Shown here: piece by piece, positions 63,501 to 64,000 of the stretch
Layout of the letters: each line of letters opens with the position of its first letter
Numbering within the stretch: position 1 is the stretch's first letter
NCBI RefSeq assembly: GCF_900168065.1
Contig: NZ_FUZZ01000005.1
Location: 714,737-778,736, forward strand
Reading direction: 5' to 3'
DNA from: Chitinophaga ginsengisegetis
Lineage (GTDB): Bacteria > Bacteroidota > Bacteroidia > Chitinophagales > Chitinophagaceae
DNA: 64,000 nucleotides
Position numbers and translations under genes: made by a program
The notes under the pieces: generated by a model
The model's input: only the letters and a program-made list of their open reading frames with translations
Database searches by the model: none
What the model was told of the DNA's origin: nothing

Positions 63501-64000
63501 AAGGCGGCATCACCATATGTTTTACCGGTGATAGCCGGGAAGGTGATGGTTTGAGAAGCCTGCGTAATGGTAAGTGATCCATTCACAAAGCTGAAGTTGT
63601 AATTAGCTGCTGCTAACGCACCAGCAGTAACCGTAATCGGATAAACACCCGGCACGCTATTGATATCAGCGGTGTGCGCGATGATGGCGTTGCCGGATAC
63701 TACACTGATGGTTTCGTTGTTTACAAAACCGGTAATGGTGTAATCCGGTGTTGGATTAGCTTGTTTGTACGCCCTGTTTTTATCATTAGCCGTTACCGTT
63801 AGTATTGCTTTGGCAACGTTAAATGTTTGTGTTACCTGTGTAGCAGGAGAGTAGTTGCCGTTACCGCCCTGATCAGCTGCAATGGTTACATTGCCTGTGC
63901 CGGTAATAGTAACGGTGTTACCATTGATAGTGGCTGGCCCGCTTACCACGCTGTAGCTCACCGCTAACGCACTGCTGCTACCGGCGTTGAGCGCAAAGGC
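60584..64000 (-). CDS. Giant MBG-repeat adhesin with type B T9SS domain (5' truncated by window)
   Basis: At least 1138 residues; the frame is open to the right edge, so the N-terminus is outside the window. Most of it is MBG-type beta-sandwich repeats (SQTITFPAITGKTYGDAAF, TVTADDKQKVYGANNPALTY). An Ig-like module (ITAQGSTTFCESNTLTLQ), a PKD-like module and the gliding-motility-type C-terminal domain follow (TNILTPNGDGKNDLWVVKNID to FKGFITIVNANY). This tail is the type B sorting signal, so the protein should be exported by the type IX system with its neighbour PorP/SprF. It is probably a long surface adhesin. Confidence 0.92.
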   Translation of the reverse strand, partial: AFALNAGSSSALAVSYSVVSGPATINGNTVTITGTGNVTIAADQGGNGNYSPATQVTQTFNVAKAILTVTANDKNRAYKQANPTPDYTITGFVNNETISVVSGNAIIAHTADINSVPGVYPITVTAGALAAANYNFSFVNGSLTITQASQTITFPAITGKTYGDAAFTLNAGSDAGLTVAYTVTSGPATVNGNTVTITGVGNVTISATQAGDANYTAAAAVSQSFQVTPATLTVTADDKQKVYGANNPALTYTISGFVNGENSSVITGVAALSTTANNSSAPGTYPIAVDVTPLISTNYIFTPVNGILTVALTSQTITFPAITGKTYGDAAFALNASSSSALAVSYSVVSGPATISGNTVTITGAGNVTIAADQGGNGNYSPATQVTQTFSVAKAILTVTANDKNKAYKQANPTPDYTITGFVNNENINVVSGNAIIAHTADINSVPGVYPITVTAGALAAANYDFSFVNGSLTITQASQTITFPAITGKTYGDAAFTLNAGSDAGLTVAYTVTSGPATVNGNTVTITGVGNVTISATQAGDANYTAAAAVSQSFQVTPATLMVTADDKQKVYGANNPALTYTISGFVNGENNSVISGTPGLSTTANNSSAPGTYPIAVDVTPLTAANYIFTPVNGILTVALTSQTITFPAITGKTYGDAAFTLNASSSSTLAVSYSVVSGPATISGNTVTITGAGNVTIAADQAGNGNYSPAAQVTQTFNVAKAMLNIKARDEVRTYTGNGYTGGNGVDYTGFVNGDAATSLTGTLAYAGTSQGAINAGTYIITPSGLTSNNYNISFTDGQLTIAKAQQQITFTQTGNKNQGDPDFILTATASSGLPVTLTSDNTASISINGNTAHVGTVGTANISASQPGNSNYEPAQTVTQTIVVTAWTAPVITAQGSTTFCESNTLTLQSSSTTTNEWYRNGIQIPGATGQSLTVNESGSYTVKAIYDNNFGVLSAAVIVTVNPLPVGNVRANGNTTISKGETITLTASGGHTYLWSPATGLNDPTTASPVARPAVTTNYQVTITSSSGCSVTKDITITVKEDYKLEATNILTPNGDGKNDLWVVKNIDMYPQNEVKIFDRSGRMVFHQRGYTNNWNGTVNGQRLAEGTYYYIIDLGGNTPKFKGFITIVNANY
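61838..64000. repeat. 990-bp tandem repeat inside the adhesin gene
   Basis: Near-identical DNA recurs with a 990-bp period (330 codons, two pairs of MBG-type domains). For example ATGTGAGCGCAACGGTTAAT occurs at 62071 and 63061. At least two full copies are present and the array runs out of the window. In-frame units of this size are prone to copy-number change. Confidence 0.9.

Overview
The window reads as the chromosome of a Bacteroidota bacterium, most likely Chitinophagaceae (Chitinophaga-like). The signs are three SusC/SusD pairs, ECF sigma/FecR pairs, TAnnTTTG promoter elements, a PorP/SprF protein, type IX secretion C-terminal domains, and an RHS remnant and eCIS-core protein of Bacteroidota style. 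I see no rRNA, tRNA, CRISPR array, transposase, integrase or prophage. The species assignment is inference.

Layout. (1) 1-5.4 kb: an ECF sigma factor, then two parallel minus-strand units, each a MarR repressor followed by a drug-modifying type of enzyme (Arr rifampin ADP-ribosyltransferase; an FAD monooxygenase). The two regulators are paralogous and share one 19-bp operator design. A truncated Tat-signal protein, a decayed SLAC1/TehA-type transporter and a HEAT-repeat protein complete the region. (2) 5.4-6.7 kb: an 11-bp x 10 tandem repeat, a hairpin, a SnoaL-like protein and a frameshifted tail-fibre C-terminus. (3) 6.7-12.1 kb: a secreted GH43 enzyme and a 1210-residue T9SS surface protein. 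(4) 12.5-27.5 kb: a catabolic locus of SusC, SusD, an unclassified secreted hydrolase candidate, aldo/keto reductase, enolase-superfamily enzyme, sodium-solute symporter, lipoprotein mutarotase, AraC regulator and a second unclassified secreted protein. A 37-bp element is shared by the promoters at its two ends. The likely logic is outer-membrane capture, cleavage outside the cytoplasm, symport, then non-phosphorylating oxidation and dehydration of a sugar or sugar acid. (5) 27.5-30.0 kb: an AT-richer block with an orphan RHS tip, an in-frame amber codon, a metzincin toxin domain, a candidate immunity lipoprotein, an unknown protein and an AraC fragment. (6) 30.0-37.9 kb: YegP-like protein, GH27 enzyme, VOC protein, bestrophin, CbpM, CbpA-type DnaJ, DyP peroxidase and DnaK. 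(7) 38.0-54.0 kb: two sigma-FecR-SusC-SusD loci with no linked enzymes, separated by an FtsX/MacB-type permease. (8) 54.2-64.0 kb: a secreted unknown protein behind direct-repeat sites, an OmpA-family protein, an eCIS-core protein with a possible ADP-ribosyltransferase-like C-terminus, a seven-repeat WKN protein, PorP/SprF, and a giant MBG-repeat adhesin running off the right edge.

Most promising for novelty are the eCIS-core/ART-like protein (56758-58428), the RHS-amber-metzincin-lipoprotein cassette (27544-29021), the AraC-type catabolic locus with two unclassified secreted enzymes, and the twin MarR/drug-enzyme units. Start codons were moved inward from the longest frame where a signal peptide, promoter or family length argues for it; each case is stated.
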